In this document: one piece after another, positions 1 through 8,678 of the stretch
How the letters are laid out: each line of letters starts with the position of its first letter
How positions within the stretch are numbered: the stretch's first letter is position 1
Virus record (IMG/VR): IMGVR_UViG_3300046003_004487
Location: 1-45,631 of that record
Direction: 5' to 3' (one strand)
DNA length: 45,631 bases
From: a virus
Notes under the pieces: generated by a model
The model's input: the letters and a program-made list of their open reading frames with translations, nothing else
What the model was told of the DNA's origin: nothing
The model's database searches: none
Made by a program: the position numbers and the translations under genes

Positions 1-2
1 GA

Positions 3-3000
3 GAAAAAAAGAATGGTACCGGAGGTACAAGCGGAACATCAGGAACAACCGGTACATCGGGAACTTCAGGTACTAGAGGAACTTCAGGAACAACAGGAAC
101 TAGCGGAACATCAGGGACTAATGGTACCGGAGGTACAAGTGGTACTTCAGGAACTAGCGGAACAACCGGAACTAGCGGTACATCAGGAACTAGCGGTACT
201 TCAGGAACTTCAGGTACTAGAGGAACTTCAGGAACAACAGGAACTAGCGGAACATCAGGGACTAATGGTACCGGAGGTACAAGTGGTACTTCAGGAACAA
301 CCGGAACTAGCGGTACTTCAGGAACAAGTGGTTCATCGGGTGTAAATATTGGTTCATCAGCGGTTATTGTTTTAGGTGCGGGTAAGAATTCATCTGTTAG
401 ATGTGGTGTTTCAAATACTTCGATAGGAAATTATTCAGCTTCTTTAGGTGGTTTTAATAATACATCAACAGGTCCTTATTCAGCAATTGTTGGTGGTTGT
501 TGTAATAATAGCCCAGGTGGTTATTCGTTTATTGGTGGTGGTAAATATAATAGCGCTTTTTGTGATAATTCAGCAATTGTTGGTGGTTGTCAAAACTCGA
601 TTAGTGGTACTTGTTCATCAATAGTTGGTGGTTCTTATAATACGACAAATGCTAGATTCTCATTTATTGGTGGTGGTCAAAGAAATATAATTCAATCATT
701 AACAAACGAATGTAATTCTTTAGGTGTAACAATCGGTGGAGGTATTGGACATAATACTTCAGGGGGAACATTTAATGCGACTACAGGAATTTTAACCGGA
801 CCAGTTGCTTGTTGTGATGCAGGTAAATTATCAACCATTGGTGGTGGTTTTAGAAACTGTGCCATAGGTGATTATACATTTATTGGTGGTGGTAGTTTTA
901 ACTCATCTCGTGGTAGTTATTCAATAATTAATGGAGGATGTCGTAATATTTTAAATTCTAGATTCTCAACAATTGGAGGTGGTCAAAGAAATATACTTCT
1001 ATCAACACCAAACGAATGTTGTTCTTTAGGAGCAACTATTGGTGGGGGTATTGGACATAACACAACCGGAGGGACATTTACAACATCAACAGGTATTTTA
1101 TCAGGAGTAATTACTTGTTTTGAAGGTGGTAGATTATCAACCATAGGTGGTGGATTTAGAAACCGTGCAACGGCTAAGTATTCAACAATTGCTGGTGGAT
1201 ATTGTAATTATGCTTCTATAACAGGAGCAACAATTGGTGGAGGGTCATTAAATTGTTCTAGAGGTGCTTATTCAACAATTGGAGGAGGAGTATGGAATAC
1301 TGCTTCTGGTAGTCGGTCAACCGTTGGTGGAGGACAATGTAATGTTTCTTCTTGTTATTCCTCAACAGTAGGGGGTGGTTTAGATAATACTGCTTCTAAT
1401 GGACGTGCAACAGTTGGTGGGGGTTCAGGAAATACAGCATCGGGATGTTTTTCATTTGTTGGTGGGGGTCGTTTTAACACCTCTTCTTGTTATGATTCAA
1501 CAGTTGTTGGTGGTTCTTGTAATATAAACAATGCTCGTTGTGGGTTTATTGGTGGGGGATTTAGAAATAATACTTCTGGAAATACCTCAACAATATCTGG
1601 TGGATATTGTAATAGAACAAGTACTAGAATGTCATTTATTGGTGGTGGACATAGAAACATAATTCAATCTGCAACTGACGAATGTGGTTCTTTAGGTGTA
1701 ACAATTGGTGGTGGTATTGGACATAATACTTCAGGTGGAACATTTACAACATCAACAGGGATTTTATCAGGAACAATTGTTTGTTGTAATGCTGGTAGAT
1801 TATCAACAATTGGTGGTGGATTTAGAAACTGTAATTTAGCAATATACTCTACAATCGCGGGTGGTTGTAATAATCTAATCATTTCTACATCCACATCTTC
1901 ATCTATTGGTGGAGGTTATTGTAATAAAATTTGTTGTATTGGTTCAACAATTGGTGGTGGTTATAAAAATACGGCTTCTGGTATTCGTTCAACAATTGGT
2001 GGTGGAAGTATTAATACTGCTGGTGGTGATAATTCGATAGTTGGCGGTGGAAATAGTAATACTGCTTCCGGTAATACCTCAACAGTTGGTGGAGGGTCAA
2101 AAAATCTTGTTTCTGTTTTAGGTGATTGTGCATTTATTGGTGGTGGTTGTGGTAATACTGCGGCATATGCATTTACAACAATTGGTGGAGGAAAATGTAA
2201 TTTGGCACAGGGTACTTGTTCATTCATTGGTGGTGGTGAATGCAATTCTACGGCACCTACGGCTCATCATTCAACAATTGGTGGTGGTCAATCCAATTGT
2301 ACGTGGACTTCTGCTTGCCATGGAACAATTGCAGGAGGTAGAGGAAACTGTGTTTCTTGTTGTTCCGGATTTATTGGAGGAGGTGCGGTAAATGTTGCGT
2401 CAAATTTTTACACATCAATTATGGGTGGTAAATGTAATAGGGCGTCTGATGGGTATGCAACAGTTGGTGGTGGTTATTGTAATCAAGCGGCTGGTCATTC
2501 TTCGACAATTGGAGGAGGTAGATTTAATCTTATATGTGGTAATTCTCGTTGTTCAACAATTGCTGGAGGGTGTTGTAATCTTATACAAACTAATGGTTAT
2601 TTTTCAACAATTGCTGGTGGTTCGGGAAATACTATCTCAGTATGTTCTTCATTTATTGGAGGTGGTGAATTAAATGTTATTGCCGCAAGTTCGGCGTGGT
2701 CTATAATTGGAGGTGGTCGTTGTAATATTGCTTCTGGTCAAACTTCAACAATTACGGGTGGTTTTAAAAACTGTAATGGAGGAGTATATGCGACAATTGG
2801 TGGTGGTTGTGGTAATTTAATCTTTTCTGCTTCCACAAGTTCAACAATAGGTGGTGGTACTTCTAATACTGCTTGTGGTAATCGTTCTACAATTTCTGGT
2901 GGTGGTCAAAATACTGCTTCTGATTTTTATTCTACAATTTCTGGTGGTGGTCAAAATACTGCTTCTGGAGATAGTTCATTTATTGGTAGTGGTCGAAATA

Positions 3001-5105
3001 ATACTTCTGGAGGGAATTATTCAACAATTGCTGGTGGTAAAAATAATATTGCTACTAATGTTAGTTCAACAATTGGTGGTGGTAAGGTAAATTTAAATAA
3101 ATCTCAATCCGGTTTTATTGGTGGTGGTAATTTAAACATAACATCTAATGAAACTATATTTAAATCATATTGTGTTAATTCTAATTGTTTTGTTATTTAT
3201 GGCGACCAAACATCATCATTTACTATTGGAGATAATTTTATTTCATCTAATTATAATAATACCACTTACGTAGGACAAATCACTAATGTTGTTTATTCTA
3301 GTTATTATACTTGTTTATATACAAACCAAACGTTTACTTATGGAAATAATCCAAGATTAGTAAATACAACTACCGCCCCTAATGGATGTAATTTTGCAAC
3401 AATCGGTGGTGGTTTTGCAAATAAAAGTTTTGGTTGTTTTTCGTTTATCGGTGGTGGAAGATATGGTATTTCTTCTGGTAATTTTTCAACAATTGGTGGC
3501 GGTTCTGCTAACACTGCATCTGGTATTGTATCAACAATTGCGGGAGGGTCAAATAATCTTGCTTCTAATACTGCTTCTTTTGTTGGTGGTGGTAATTCCA
3601 ATAGTGCTTCTGGTTGTTATTCAACAATTGGTGGTGGGGTATTAAATTGTGCTTGTGGTAATTTCACATTTATTGGTGGAGGTTGTAATAACAAAACTTC
3701 TACAGCTATTTTTTCAACAATTGGTGGTGGGTTATTAAATTGTGCTTGTGGTAATTTCACATTTATTGGTGGAGGTTGTAAGAACACTACTTCTACATCT
3801 ATTTTCTCAACAATTGGTGGGGGTTATTTAAATTGTTCAATTAGTTGTTATTCAACAGTCGGTGGAGGAAAGTCAAATTTTGCTTGTAGTCTTTTCTCAA
3901 CAATTGGTGGAGGATGTACTAACAAAAGTGCTGGTAATCATTGTTTTGGAACAATTGGTGGTGGTCGTGGTAATTTTGTAAAAGGAAACTACGGAGTTAC
4001 TAATAGTAAAGCATCAACAATTGCTGGTGGTTACAATAATTATACTTGTGGTGAATATAGTTCTATTGGTGGAGGACAAAACAATAGAATTACAAGTGCG
4101 GGTCATGGAACAATTGCAGGAGGTAGAGCAAACTGTGTTTCTTGTTGTTCCGGATTTATTGGAGGAGGTGCGGTAAATGTTGCGTTAAATTCATATACAT
4201 CCGTCATGGGTGGTAAATGTAATAGGGCATCTGATGGGTGTGCAACAGTTGGTGGTGGTTATTTTAATCACGCGTGTGGTCATTCTTCGACGATTGGAGG
4301 AGGTAGATTTAATCTTACATGTGGTAATTCTCGTTGTTCAACAATTGCTGGAGGGTGTTGTAATACTATCCAAAATGATGGTTGTTTTTCAACAATTGCT
4401 GGTGGTTCGGGAAATACTATCTCAGTATGTTCTTCATTTATTGGAGGTGGTGAATTAAATGTTATTGCCGCAAGTTCGGCGTGGTCTATAATTGGAGGTG
4501 GTCGTTGTAATATTGCTTCTGGTCAAACTTCAACAATTACGGGTGGTTTTAAAAACTGTGCAACAGGGACTCAGTCAACAATTGGTGGTGGTTGTGGTAA
4601 TACTGCTTCTGGTAATTGTTCATCTATTTTGGGGGGAGCGTCAAATACTGTTACTCACTATAATTCTCACATAATTGGTTCTAATTTAACATCAAGTGCT
4701 AGTAATACAACATTTGTTCAGGCATTATCTAAAACATCCGGAACATTTAGAATTAACCACCCTGACCCAAATAAAACAGAAACGAAATACTTACAACATT
4801 CATTTGTTGAATCACCTACAGAAGGAGATAATATATATAGATATGTTGTTGATGTTGTAAATGGGACCTCTATTATTAAGTTACCTGATTATTATAAGTA
4901 TTTGAATAAAAATACTCAAGTATGGGTGAGTCCTTTTAATGGTTTTGGAATTGCATATGGGGTTATTGATGATATTGAAGAAAATATTAATATATTTGCA
5001 GACAAGGATATTCGATATAATGTTCTTGTAATTGGAACAAGAAAGGATAAAGATGCCATTGAAAATTGGAATGGTATTGAAATACTTAAACCAAATAATA
5101 AATAA
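3..5105 (+). CDS. Giant collagen-like / beta-roll repeat fibre (adhesin), 5' end missing
   Basis: The frame is open from the left edge (first whole codon at 3) to TAA at 5103, about 1700 residues, and the true start lies upstream. Positions 15-329 encode 35 consecutive Gly-Thr-X triplets (X is Ser, Thr, Asn, Arg or Gly), a collagen-like pattern. From about 350 to 4700 there are roughly 80 copies of a 14-18 residue unit with core (S/T)-(T/F)-I-G-G-G-x-x-N, often followed by A-S-G. This resembles the head repeats of YadA-like trimeric adhesins (Hep_Hag type), which form a left-handed beta-roll. The unit is unusually rich in Cys and Asn. A non-repeat stretch interrupts it near 3140-3390. The last ~140 residues are a non-repetitive, charged domain likely to be the trimerising or receptor-binding tip. 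Triple helix and YadA-type rolls are both homotrimeric, which fits a long tail fibre. No signal peptide can be judged. An internal ATG at 1629 is not a start. Confidence 0.85.
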   Translation, partial: EKKNGTGGTSGTSGTTGTSGTSGTRGTSGTTGTSGTSGTNGTGGTSGTSGTSGTTGTSGTSGTSGTSGTSGTRGTSGTTGTSGTSGTNGTGGTSGTSGTTGTSGTSGTSGSSGVNIGSSAVIVLGAGKNSSVRCGVSNTSIGNYSASLGGFNNTSTGPYSAIVGGCCNNSPGGYSFIGGGKYNSAFCDNSAIVGGCQNSISGTCSSIVGGSYNTTNARFSFIGGGQRNIIQSLTNECNSLGVTIGGGIGHNTSGGTFNATTGILTGPVACCDAGKLSTIGGGFRNCAIGDYTFIGGGSFNSSRGSYSIINGGCRNILNSRFSTIGGGQRNILLSTPNECCSLGATIGGGIGHNTTGGTFTTSTGILSGVITCFEGGRLSTIGGGFRNRATAKYSTIAGGYCNYASITGATIGGGSLNCSRGAYSTIGGGVWNTASGSRSTVGGGQCNVSSCYSSTVGGGLDNTASNGRATVGGGSGNTASGCFSFVGGGRFNTSSCYDSTVVGGSCNINNARCGFIGGGFRNNTSGNTSTISGGYCNRTSTRMSFIGGGHRNIIQSATDECGSLGVTIGGGIGHNTSGGTFTTSTGILSGTIVCCNAGRLSTIGGGFRNCNLAIYSTIAGGCNNLIISTSTSSSIGGGYCNKICCIGSTIGGGYKNTASGIRSTIGGGSINTAGGDNSIVGGGNSNTASGNTSTVGGGSKNLVSVLGDCAFIGGGCGNTAAYAFTTIGGGKCNLAQGTCSFIGGGECNSTAPTAHHSTIGGGQSNCTWTSACHGTIAGGRGNCVSCCSGFIGGGAVNVASNFYTSIMGGKCNRASDGYATVGGGYCNQAAGHSSTIGGGRFNLICGNSRCSTIAGGCCNLIQTNGYFSTIAGGSGNTISVCSSFIGGGELNVIAASSAWSIIGGGRCNIASGQTSTITGGFKNCNGGVYATIGGGCGNLIFSASTSSTIGGGTSNTACGNRSTISGGGQNTASDFYSTISGGGQNTASGDSSFIGSGRNNTSGGNYSTIAGGKNNIATNVSSTIGGGKVNLNKSQSGFIGGGNLNITSNETIFKSYCVNSNCFVIYGDQTSSFTIGDNFISSNYNNTTYVGQITNVVYSSYYTCLYTNQTFTYGNNPRLVNTTTAPNGCNFATIGGGFANKSFGCFSFIGGGRYGISSGNFSTIGGGSANTASGIVSTIAGGSNNLASNTASFVGGGNSNSASGCYSTIGGGVLNCACGNFTFIGGGCNNKTSTAIFSTIGGGLLNCACGNFTFIGGGCKNTTSTSIFSTIGGGYLNCSISCYSTVGGGKSNFACSLFSTIGGGCTNKSAGNHCFGTIGGGRGNFVKGNYGVTNSKASTIAGGYNNYTCGEYSSIGGGQNNRITSAGHGTIAGGRANCVSCCSGFIGGGAVNVALNSYTSVMGGKCNRASDGCATVGGGYFNHACGHSSTIGGGRFNLTCGNSRCSTIAGGCCNTIQNDGCFSTIAGGSGNTISVCSSFIGGGELNVIAASSAWSIIGGGRCNIASGQTSTITGGFKNCATGTQSTIGGGCGNTASGNCSSILGGASNTVTHYNSHIIGSNLTSSASNTTFVQALSKTSGTFRINHPDPNKTETKYLQHSFVESPTEGDNIYRYVVDVVNGTSIIKLPDYYKYLNKNTQVWVSPFNGFGIAYGVIDDIEENINIFADKDIRYNVLVIGTRKDKDAIENWNGIEILKPNNK
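15..347 (+). repeat. Collagen-like Gly-Thr-X repeat region
   Basis: There are 35 Gly-Thr-X triplets in a row, then Gly-Ser-Ser and Gly-Val-Asn. At DNA level blocks recur at 144-bp spacing: GGTACTAGA at 69 and 213, GGTACCGGA at 123 and 267. This points to expansion by tandem duplication. No prolines occur, so stability would have to come from Thr (possibly glycosylated) rather than hydroxyproline. Confidence 0.9.
2319..2774 (+). repeat. Intragenic duplication, copy 1 (456 bp)
   Basis: This segment of the fibre gene recurs with few differences at 4104-4559, exactly 1785 bp (595 codons) downstream in the same frame. It spans about ten beta-roll units. Confidence 0.9.
4104..4559 (+). repeat. Intragenic duplication, copy 2 (456 bp)
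   Basis: Second copy of the 2319-2774 segment. Its last part (from about 4391) is identical to copy 1, while the middle carries several substitutions. That pattern suggests duplication followed by partial divergence or gene conversion. Confidence 0.9.
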
Positions 5106-5112
5106 AAAGAAC

Positions 5113-5138
5113 ACCCCTCCAATAAAGAGGGGTTTTTT
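5113..5138 (+). terminator. Rho-independent terminator after fibre gene
   Basis: A 7-bp stem ACCCCTC/GAGGGGT (5113-5119 with 5127-5133), a 7-nt loop and a run of T begin 8 nt after the fibre stop codon. This separates the fibre transcript from the glycosyltransferase genes downstream. Confidence 0.85.
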
Positions 5139-5193
5139 GTTGTTATCAATTTACAAGTCACACAACTTATTTATGTTTATATAAAAAAAAATA

Positions 5194-6228
5194 ATGAAGT
5201 TATGTGCCATAACCAATTACCAAAATAAGGGATATATTAATGAAATGATTACCATTAATAAAATTTTAAATTCTCTATCTATATCCCAAGATGATACTTA
5301 CAATTTTATTTCTCCAAATATTACTTATGAAATAAATAAAACTTATACTCATGCGTTAATCTTTATGGATTATAAAGTTAGCAGTGTTGAGTTTTATAAA
5401 GAGTTCTTCAATGAAATCCAAATACCTAAAATATTCATAATTGATACGATTCCACACCATAATAAAGAACTTAATGATGAATTTATTGAGTTTAATATTA
5501 AAGGAATGATTAATAATTTTAATGGTCTCCCTATTAATCGACAATTATTTTTATATGAAAATTGTGCCGATGGATTTGTCTTTTTTAACGACAACGATGT
5601 TAATTTATTTCAAAAATACTACAAACTTAATAACCCTAAACCATTTTCAGTTATTTCACCACCTTTAGGGGATAAAGACCAAATCAATATAAATTTTAAT
5701 AATTTAATTCCCAATAAAAATATAGGTTTTAACGGATACCCATCAAACCAATCGGGGATGTTTGATTTATTAAATCTAATTGAGTTTAACCCCAAATATG
5801 TTTTGAATATGTATGGAACGCATGGGAGAGATGATATTTTAAATGAGATGATTGTAAATCATTTAACTTCAAAAAATAATAGAATTAAATTTAATGGTCG
5901 ATTAAAAAATGATGAGAAATTTTTTAAAGAAAATTATATATATTCTAATCTGTCTCTTTATGACACATACGATTATTATACCTTTTTTAGTTTGTTAAAT
6001 GGGTCTGTTCCCTTAATAAGTAAAAGTTCGGGAACATCGCAATTTTTTAAATCATATCCATTTATTGTTAATGATAAAGTAGATTCAATGTCTAATATGT
6101 TGGAAGTAATTAATAAAACTTCAATAGATGATATGAAAGACATATTAAAAACCTCATTAGAGGATATTAAAGAATTAAATAATGAAAATAATTATGAACA
6201 ATATAAAAAATTCCTTAATTCATTATGA
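5194..6228 (+). CDS. GT-B-type glycosyltransferase (GT4-like)
   Basis: A 344-residue protein laid out like a GT-B glycosyltransferase. The N-terminal half has alternating beta/alpha character. The C-terminal half begins with 'NIGFNGYPSNQSGM' near residue 180 and carries 'NMYGTHGRDD', 'IKFNGRL' and 'YYTFFSLLNGSVPLIS', which match the sugar-nucleotide-binding half of GT4-like enzymes where an acidic/turn segment precedes 'G.VPL'. No signal peptide or membrane segment is seen, so it should act in the cytoplasm. The start is supported by an A-rich leader and a TATTTAT motif at 5168. The stop overlaps the next start (ATGA at 6225), so the two are translationally coupled. The exact sugar donor and acceptor cannot be told; the neighbouring fibre is a candidate acceptor. 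Confidence 0.7.
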   Translation: MKLCAITNYQNKGYINEMITINKILNSLSISQDDTYNFISPNITYEINKTYTHALIFMDYKVSSVEFYKEFFNEIQIPKIFIIDTIPHHNKELNDEFIEFNIKGMINNFNGLPINRQLFLYENCADGFVFFNDNDVNLFQKYYKLNNPKPFSVISPPLGDKDQININFNNLIPNKNIGFNGYPSNQSGMFDLLNLIEFNPKYVLNMYGTHGRDDILNEMIVNHLTSKNNRIKFNGRLKNDEKFFKENYIYSNLSLYDTYDYYTFFSLLNGSVPLISKSSGTSQFFKSYPFIVNDKVDSMSNMLEVINKTSIDDMKDILKTSLEDIKELNNENNYEQYKKFLNSL

Positions 6229-7559
6229 TTAATAAAACATCAACATTAGGTTTTGATAAAATATATGTGATTAATTTAAAGCGTAGACCCGATAGAAAAG
6301 AAGCACTTATTAAAACTCTTCCGGGTCTTGATTTGACATTTATTGAAGCTGTTGACGGTAAGTTATTATCTGTTGAACAATTGATTACTGAAAAAAAACT
6401 GAATAAATCATTTTTAGACCCTTGGGGTAAAGTAACTATGGGTGTTTTTGCTTGTGCATTATCACATAAAAAGGCATGGGAACAAGCCTTAATAGATGGT
6501 GTTGAGACCGCATTGTTTTTAGAGGACGATGTTTATCTAACAAACCCTGTTTTAGAGAATGGGAGTTTTACACCACAATATGAAAGTATATTTAATGAAA
6601 TCCAACAATATGATTGGGATTTAATTCATTTAGGTAAGAAAACCGGAGGACAAACGGGGATTAATGTGGGGAAACATTTAGTAATCCCAAGATTTAATAC
6701 AAATTACAATGGAGCTCATGCTTATATTGCAACACGAGAGACGATAAAAACTATGTCAGACGAATATTATCCAATCAAATATGCCTCGGACCTTTATTTA
6801 GAACAATTTTATAATACTCATAATTCTTTCACTTTAAAAAATAATTTATTTAAACAAATAAGTGATGGTTTTAATCCTGAAAATGCGGATTCTGATACCT
6901 ACTATAATGAATTTAGAGAAAATAGCGGACGTGTGGGGCTTTCATTTGACCAAGATGGAAATGTTTTAAATAAAAAAATTGTAAATTATTTAAAACAGCC
7001 TAAAGACATTACTGATAGATATTTTGAAATGGTTTTAGATAAACCAAAATTTGGAATACAAAAATTTAATAAATCTAATTTTTTTGGGATTTCCGGTTTA
7101 TTAGGATTTCTTTTAACTCAGTTAGGTGAAAATGAGACCATGATTGAACTTTATCCTCATCTTGGGGAATTAACTTTCTTTTTTGGTAGTTGTGGGTTAT
7201 TTACTAATATCTATTCAATAGACCCTTTATTTGGAGAAGATGAATTTAATGTTAATAACGAAGTTACTTGGGAAGATGTTAGAATTGGGTTTCACAGTAA
7301 TACCTATCACTTTAAAAATATATCTCATATTGAAAAAAAACCTGAAGATGTGGTTGATAATTTTAATGACATTTCATTTTTATTTATTAATAATAGAAAA
7401 AACGAAGATATATTACCTTTAATTAATCAATATTATGATAAAATTAAAGATGATGGGTATATTGGAGGTAATTGTTATGAAAATGTTAACATACCTAACG
7501 CAAAAATATTTGACAATGGATATTGGATTATTAAAAAAAACGAACTTAATTTAAATTAA
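6225..7559 (+). CDS. GT25-type glycosyltransferase fused to a methyltransferase-like domain
   Basis: A 444-residue protein. Residues ~10-230 match glycosyltransferase family 25 (LPS galactosyltransferase / procollagen galactosyltransferase type): 'YVINLKRRPDRKEAL' near residue 14, 'FIEAVDG' near 38, and the acidic 'LFLEDDV' near 97 as the metal-binding site. Residues ~275-440 look like a Rossmann class I methyltransferase of the Methyltransf_24 kind ('ELTFFFGSCGLFTNIYSIDP', 'SFLFINNRKNEDILPLINQY'), but the SAM-binding glycine loop is degenerate, so it may be inactive or bind something else. It is coupled to the upstream glycosyltransferase by a 4-nt overlap. GT25 enzymes in animals and a mimivirus glycosylate collagen, which is notable beside a collagen-like phage protein; that substrate is an inference. 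Confidence 0.8.
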   Translation: MINKTSTLGFDKIYVINLKRRPDRKEALIKTLPGLDLTFIEAVDGKLLSVEQLITEKKLNKSFLDPWGKVTMGVFACALSHKKAWEQALIDGVETALFLEDDVYLTNPVLENGSFTPQYESIFNEIQQYDWDLIHLGKKTGGQTGINVGKHLVIPRFNTNYNGAHAYIATRETIKTMSDEYYPIKYASDLYLEQFYNTHNSFTLKNNLFKQISDGFNPENADSDTYYNEFRENSGRVGLSFDQDGNVLNKKIVNYLKQPKDITDRYFEMVLDKPKFGIQKFNKSNFFGISGLLGFLLTQLGENETMIELYPHLGELTFFFGSCGLFTNIYSIDPLFGEDEFNVNNEVTWEDVRIGFHSNTYHFKNISHIEKKPEDVVDNFNDISFLFINNRKNEDILPLINQYYDKIKDDGYIGGNCYENVNIPNAKIFDNGYWIIKKNELNLN

Positions 7560-7560
7560 A

Positions 7561-7584
7561 AAAACCCTCATATGAGGGTTTTTT
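7561..7584. terminator. Bidirectional terminator between convergent operons
   Basis: A perfect 22-bp palindrome (AAAACCCTCAT with ATGAGGGTTTT, 7561-7582) is flanked by A on the left and T on the right. It lies between the stops of two convergent genes (7559 and 7586) and can serve both strands. Confidence 0.85.
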
Positions 7585-7585
7585 G

Positions 7586-8461
7586 TTATTGTTTATTAAT
7601 TGCATCTATAATTTTTTGAGTATCAAAAACTTCATACAGGTCGTTATAAGGTATGGAGCTAATATCTTGGAATAATAGATATTTAGAATAATGTGGGTGA
7701 TTTAAATCAGGTGTTTTGGTTGGTTCATTAGCCACAATATTATTATGAATATCATAACCAAACATTTTTGGATTTGTCCCAACCCAAGTCACCACTGATG
7801 GTAAATTTAACGCAGTTGCGATGTGCATCACACTACTATCAATTAACAATCTTTTTGTTGACATACTCAATAATACTGCAATACTTCTAAATGAATCTAA
7901 CGCTTGAAACGTATTTTCATAAATAATTTGGTCTTCTCGTTTAACATGTAAGATAGCATAATCATTTGCAAAATGATTTATAATGTCTTGCATAATTGGT
8001 TGAGGGATATCTCTTGTCCAACTATATTTTAATGGTTGATTAAATGCTCCCCCATGAGGTTGAATAACCATAATTGGTTTATCTAACTTATAGAACCCTT
8101 CAAAGTATTGTCTTTCGGCTTTACTAATAAATAATTCAGGTTTTTCACCGTTGTAATTTAGACCATACATTTCACACCATAATTGAATTAGATGTTTTTC
8201 TTCAGTGATATAATCAGAAGTTGCATATGGGTCAGATACAAACACTTTTGCATCTTTATTTAGAATGTATTTTTCATACACACCACTTATTGTTTCGTGA
8301 GTCAAAACTTTGTTAACATTTGGGTTGTTAACAAAAACGTCCGGATAACTAGTAACTACAATTATATTTGCCTTACTGTATTGTTTTTTTATTGCTTTTA
8401 ATACTGCGGTTCCCAAGATACTTTTACCTAGTCCACCATCTATTTGAAAAATTACATTCAT
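7586..8461 (-). CDS. GT9-like (heptosyltransferase-type) glycosyltransferase
   Basis: A 291-residue GT-B protein resembling glycosyltransferase family 9 (ADP-heptose:LPS heptosyltransferase). The N-terminus has the short strand and Gly-rich turn 'FQIDGGLGKSILGTAVLKAI'. The C-terminal half has 'LLIDSSVMHIATALNLPSV' and 'WVGTNPKMFGY', the family's donor-binding signature, in which an Asp/Ser pair precedes M-H-I-A. It is shorter than cellular heptosyltransferases (about 320-350 residues). It is the last gene of the minus-strand run and starts 1 nt after the stop of the DUF2061 gene. The acceptor is unknown: host LPS or a phage protein. Confidence 0.75.
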   Translation of the reverse strand: MNVIFQIDGGLGKSILGTAVLKAIKKQYSKANIIVVTSYPDVFVNNPNVNKVLTHETISGVYEKYILNKDAKVFVSDPYATSDYITEEKHLIQLWCEMYGLNYNGEKPELFISKAERQYFEGFYKLDKPIMVIQPHGGAFNQPLKYSWTRDIPQPIMQDIINHFANDYAILHVKREDQIIYENTFQALDSFRSIAVLLSMSTKRLLIDSSVMHIATALNLPSVVTWVGTNPKMFGYDIHNNIVANEPTKTPDLNHPHYSKYLLFQDISSIPYNDLYEVFDTQKIIDAINKQ

Positions 8462-8462
8462 A

Positions 8463-8678
8463 TTATTCTTTATTTTTTTTTAATCCAAATTTTATCCATT
8501 TATACCACACTCTTTCGTGTAGGAAATATATTAATGGTTTTATACATAACTCTGTTAACCCTATACTACCTGAAACCCAAAAATTCCCTGTAAATGCGTA
8601 TGATATTAAACAGGTTTGTATTGAACCTAGCATTCTATAACTAACGGCTTTACCTATGTGTCGTTTTATTTCTACCAT
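8463..8678 (-). CDS. DUF2061 small membrane protein
   Basis: A 71-residue protein that fits DUF2061: 'KAVSYRMLGSIQTCLISYAFTG' near the N-terminus (split here only for description) and the hallmark 'KPLIYFLHERVWYKW' near the C-terminus. Two hydrophobic segments are likely to span the membrane. Its start overlaps the stop of the upstream nucleotidyltransferase (TAATG). From memory, DUF2061 genes often sit beside cysC or nucleotidyltransferase genes in bacteria and phages, and that neighbourhood is repeated here. Its biochemical role is not known. A part in sulfur or nucleotide handling at the membrane is only suggested by context. Confidence 0.85.
   Translation of the reverse strand: MVEIKRHIGKAVSYRMLGSIQTCLISYAFTGNFWVSGSIGLTELCIKPLIYFLHERVWYKWIKFGLKKNKE

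Noticed and set aside
13-345. A 110-codon Glu/Gln/Leu-rich frame starting with ATG at 13
   Set aside because: The Gly-Thr-X frame in the same DNA continues without stop into the long fibre, so the ATG frame is a shadow of the repeat.
1629-1631. ATG at 1629 as the start of the fibre gene
   Set aside because: The frame is open upstream to the left edge with the same repeat unit, so this is an internal Met.
1664-3601. Several Pro-rich minus-strand frames inside the fibre gene
   Set aside because: They are antisense to GGT/GGA-rich repeats, have no leaders, and break where the repeat changes.
350-4700. CRISPR-like array suggested by regular repetition
   Set aside because: Repeats are degenerate, in frame with a single open reading frame and have no unique spacers of constant length.
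4881-5161. Minus-strand frames overlapping the fibre C-terminus and its terminator
   Set aside because: They run through a clear rho-independent terminator and oppose the conserved C-terminal domain.
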